Part shown: positions 61,452 through 64,000 of the stretch, piece after piece
Position numbering within the stretch: position 1 is the first letter of the stretch
Layout: each line of letters starts with the position of its first letter
Assembly: GCA_016710365.1 (NCBI GenBank)
Contig: JADJVW010000011.1
Coordinates: 96,377 to 160,376 of the forward strand
Source: Candidatus Caldilinea saccharophila
Lineage (GTDB): Bacteria > Chloroflexota > Anaerolineae > Caldilineales > Caldilineaceae
Reading direction: 5' to 3'
Length of the DNA: 64,000 nucleotides
Position numbers and translations under genes: made by a program
The notes under the pieces: generated by a model
Told to the model about the DNA's origin: nothing
The model's database searches: none
The model's input: the letters and a program-made list of their open reading frames with translations, nothing else

Positions 61452-62920
61452 ATGTCGCGAAAGTTACTCATGTTTCCCGCTCTGTTCTTGGCAACGGTGC
61501 TCTTGTTCGGGCTGACAACTCCCCTGTCGGCTCAAAGCGCCGACTCTGCTACGGATGGCCCCTCCGCCAACCCGATCGTCAACATCGCGCATTTTGCCCC
61601 ATTTGCCGCGAATCCAGCCGATACGTCGGTCACAATCACCATCAACAGCGCCATCGACGTTCTCACCGAAGTCGTTTTCGCAGATACGGTCGTCGGCCTG
61701 TCGGTGCTGCCTGCCAGGCGTCTACACCGTCGAGACTCAAGCCAAACGGGGCTCTAACACGGTGGCTATGTCTGGCGTTTTCGCTTGAGAGCAACAACGA
61801 ATATTCTCTTGGCGGTTGGTGACGGTTCAGCTAACATGCCGCTGGAACTGAAGGCAATCGTGAAGGATGCCGTGGCGCCGACGCCAGGCAACGCCAAGGT
61901 GCTGATCGGCCTGGTGCGCGCTTTGCCCCGACTGTCGCCGCGACTGCAGTCGATCTGTGCAACGACGCCGACACCTAGCAAGGTTGCAGGGATCTGCTAA
62001 ACGGTCTCCAATTCCAGGATATGGAGGTTCCTGCTGGCATCTACGATCTGAGTATTGCACTTGCGGGCACAAATTGCGCCGGGACGGCCTACGATCTGCC
62101 AGCGCTTCAGTTCAACGCCGGTGAATCCTACGACGCCTTTGGATCGGGAAGAACAACGCCTGCGTTCCCGCTAGATGTCGTCTCGCTGAGCGGCCTGGAC
62201 TTCCCAGGCCTGGCGACGATCGGTCACTTTGCGCCAATTGCACGGTACAATTCTGGCACTGCGGTTGACATCCGCGTCCATGGGGCAACTGGCCTTCACC
62301 AACGTCGTCCACGGACAATTGTGCCCGACGTTGTGGTGCCTTCGGGCGATGTGTTTGTCGAGGCCCTGGACCGCAGCCAATGCCGCGTCAGCTGAGGTGA
62401 GCAATGCAAAGATCCGAGCTGGCACCTTCCCGTTAGCGCAAATGAGCGAGTACGTGCTCTATGCCATTGGCGGGCGCCAACGGATGGTTTGGTGCGTTCG
62501 CCGCCGCCGAGATTTCCAAGACGCTTCGATCAGGTGTGGCGCTTGTCACTCTGGGTGTCCCGGCGCTTTGCCAGCACGGCGGCGGAGACCGCGGTCGATA
62601 TCTGACTGGGCGGTAGGCGCCTGCTGGTTTGACAAACCTTCAGTAATCCGGCATTCTGGCTAATCTGCCGCCAGGCCAGGCGTTTATGACCTTGCCATTA
62701 CCGTGCATGGAACCAACTGCGAGACAGTTGCGATCGATGCTGCCTCCATTCCCGCTTGCGGGAAGGCGACATATTGTCCAACGCCTTTACGATTGGAGCA
62801 CCGAAGGAAGTTGCTCCAGCCGCCGGTCCGAGTTCCCGCTGACGGTTGTCTCAACCACGGGGCTGCGTGCAGCGTACGAGCAGTTCCTGCCGTCGATCTG
62901 GCATGCCGTAGCTGAGTAAC
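61452..62920 (+). pseudogene. secreted DUF4397-domain protein, many frameshifts
   Basis: A start at ATG 61452 with GAGGAAAA upstream and a signal peptide (LMFPALFLATVLLFGLTTPLSAQ). NPIVNIAHFAPFAANPADTSVTITIN is the DUF4397 opening. Later, in other frames, come GVYTVETQAKRGSNTV, then EVPAGIYDLSIALAGTNCAGTAYDLPALQFNAGESYDAFG, then LATIGHFAPIARYNSGTAVDIRVHGATG (a second DUF4397 repeat) and further scraps to about 62920. At least six frame changes lie between 61700 and 62700. DUF4397 proteins are surface beta-sandwich repeats. Confidence 0.7.
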
Positions 62921-62937
62921 AAACAGGTTTATCTATA

Positions 62938-62972
62938 AAGAGGCGTCCCGCACCGGGACGCTCCTCTTTGGT
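62938..62972. terminator. bidirectional terminator hairpin
   Basis: AAAGAGGCGTCCCG pairs with CGGGACGCTCCTCTTT around a short loop (62938-62969), with two mismatched bases. Short T tracts lie on both sides (CTCTTTGGTTT on plus, CTCTTTATAG on minus). It lies between the convergent DUF4397 and sucD genes, as expected for a shared terminator. Confidence 0.6.
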
Positions 62973-63038
62973 TTGACTGGGTTTTTGATTGGTCAGGTTT
63001 CATCTCGGCGCAACTGTCAGGGCAGACTTCGAGCCTGC

Positions 63039-63906
63039 TCAGTGTAGATTGCTCGCCACCAGGTCGGCGATCCGTCCGGATGGTGGGTTCCTGGCGCCGA
63101 CCTGGGTTAGCGCAGCGATCTTCTCCGCGGCTGTGCCTTCGCCACCGGAGATGATGGCCAGCGTGCCCCATGCGGCGTCCGGGCGGCGCGGTCTGGCCGG
63201 CAATAAAGCCGGTCACTGGCTTGGTCATCTTGTTGGCGATGAACTCCAGCGCCTTCTGCCTTCGTCCGTGCCGCCGATCCGCCGATCAGGATCACCTGTT
63301 CGGCCTCCGGATCCGCTTCGAACATCTGAAGCACGTCGAGGAACGAGGTGCCGTTGATGGGGTCGCCGCCGATGCCGACCGCGGTGGTCTGTCCGATACA
63401 GCGTGCGGTCGGCGCACAGACCACTTCGTAGGTGAGCGTGCCCGGCGGCTGACCAGCGCCGACGTTGCCTTTGGTCACTGATGTGGCCGGGAATAATGCC
63501 GACCTCTTGGCCTGGTCCGGCGTGATCGGCCGGGGCAGTTGGGGCCGATCGCCGGGTATGCAAGCTGTCGAGGAAGGCGCGCACCTGCACCATGTCCAGC
63601 ACCGGAATGCCGTCGGTAATGCACACGACCAGGTCGATGCCGGCGCCCGCAGCTTCAATGATAGCGTCCGCGGCAAAAAGCGCATAAACCAAAGATGATG
63701 CTCGTATTGGCGCCCGTTGCACTCACCGCATCGCGCACCGTATCAAAGACCGGTACCGTTGCAAGGGCCGGTTCGCCGCCCTTGCCCGGCGTCACGCCGC
63801 CCACCACCGGCGTGCCATAGTCGATCTGTTTGGTGTGAAAGGCGACCCTCGCGCCCGGTGATGCCCCTGCACCACGAGGCGGGTGTGTTTTCGACCAGAA
63901 TGCCAC
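63039..63906 (-). pseudogene. sucD: succinyl-CoA synthetase alpha subunit, many frameshifts
   Basis: Pieces in three frames assemble a full SucD: GVTPGKGG, VPVFDTVRDAVSATGANTSIIF, GIDLVVCITDGIPVLDM, then TPDQAK and IIPGH, GTLTYEV, GIGGDPINGTSFLDVLQMFEADPE, VILIGG, IANKMTKPVTGFIAGQTAPPGRRMGHAG (phosphohistidine loop) and VASNLH before the stop at 63039. At least eight small indels break it. A GTG at 63906 preceded by AAAGGAGA marks the start. The enzyme makes succinyl-CoA and ATP or GTP in the TCA cycle. The indel density looks technical and may reflect poor assembly near the edge. Confidence 0.82.
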
Positions 63907-63911
63907 TGCAA

Positions 63912-64000
63912 CTCTCCTTTGGCCGCGGCGACCGTTCTCTCTTGGCGGCCACGGCCAGGCTGACGCCGGTGATCAGGTTGGCTATCGGCCAGGATGCGCC
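63912..64000 (-). pseudogene. sucC: C-terminal end of succinyl-CoA synthetase beta subunit, cut by right edge
   Basis: Upstream of sucD on the minus strand, pieces RILADS, NLITGVSLAVAAK and RTVAAAKGEL resemble the extreme C-terminus of SucC, which normally precedes sucD. At least two indels break the frame and the stop is not clear. Called on gene order and a short match only. Confidence 0.4.

Overview
The window is GC-rich bacterial DNA with the style of a Chloroflexota (Anaerolineae/Caldilineae-like) genome. This is an inference from an aroK-aroB fusion, large sugar ABC and Gfo/Idh/MocA clusters, PucR and FCD-GntR regulators, and abundant small palindromic repeats; no rRNA or marker gene settles it. 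About a dozen genes carry single-base indels that break an otherwise convincing reading frame. The window therefore looks like draft, probably long-read, assembly, and many broken genes are given as composite calls. Indels are densest from 61.4 kb to the right edge.

Layout. 0-5.3 kb: a NarX-type sensor kinase cut by the left edge, a secreted GH99-like/metallophosphoesterase fusion, and a gap with a TPR-like remnant. 5.3-12.3 kb: a GNAT protein, a jacalin-like/HhH protein, a PucR regulator, a membrane protein and a run of minus-strand genes including an M23-type peptidase. 12.3-15.8 kb: shikimate genes aroKB and aroQ, the latter read in frame into a sugar-binding lipoprotein. 16-24.9 kb: alpha/beta hydrolase, broken pcm, rmlD-like reductase, GT2, then a coupled set of HerA/DUF87-type ATPase, saccharopine-dehydrogenase-like protein and esterase-like lipoprotein. 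25.0-27.8 kb: a visibly AT-richer restriction-modification island (Vsr, C5 methyltransferase, putative DUF4928-type nuclease). 28.5-29.7 kb: hicBA and a block of three abutting miniature elements.

29.7-42.1 kb is a divergent sugar/sugar-acid locus. On the minus strand lie an FCD-GntR regulator, a DapA-like aldolase, an Old Yellow Enzyme-like oxidoreductase and two Gfo/Idh oxidoreductases. On the plus strand lie an ABC solute-binding lipoprotein, two permeases, a glycerophosphodiesterase and a HAD/alpha-barrel fusion. A palindrome overlapping a good sigma70-type promoter lies between the two arms and is a candidate operator. No ABC ATPase is present, so a shared one is presumably used.

42-47 kb: CtaG, a secreted M14 carboxypeptidase, membrane protein, GT2 and an unknown protein. 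47.3-53.3 kb is a defence/toxin-antitoxin region: PIN remnant, vapBC, shrunken type IIG restriction enzyme remnant, RHH/RelE pair, intact GmrSD-like DUF262/DUF1524 protein and an orphan Mrr N-terminal domain. 53.5-59.9 kb: DinG-type exonuclease-helicase, ResB-like membrane protein, uridine kinase and a GT4 glycosyltransferase. 59.9-64 kb: a sucD fragment, a secreted hydrolase, a broken DUF4397 protein, and sucD with the end of sucC at the right edge.
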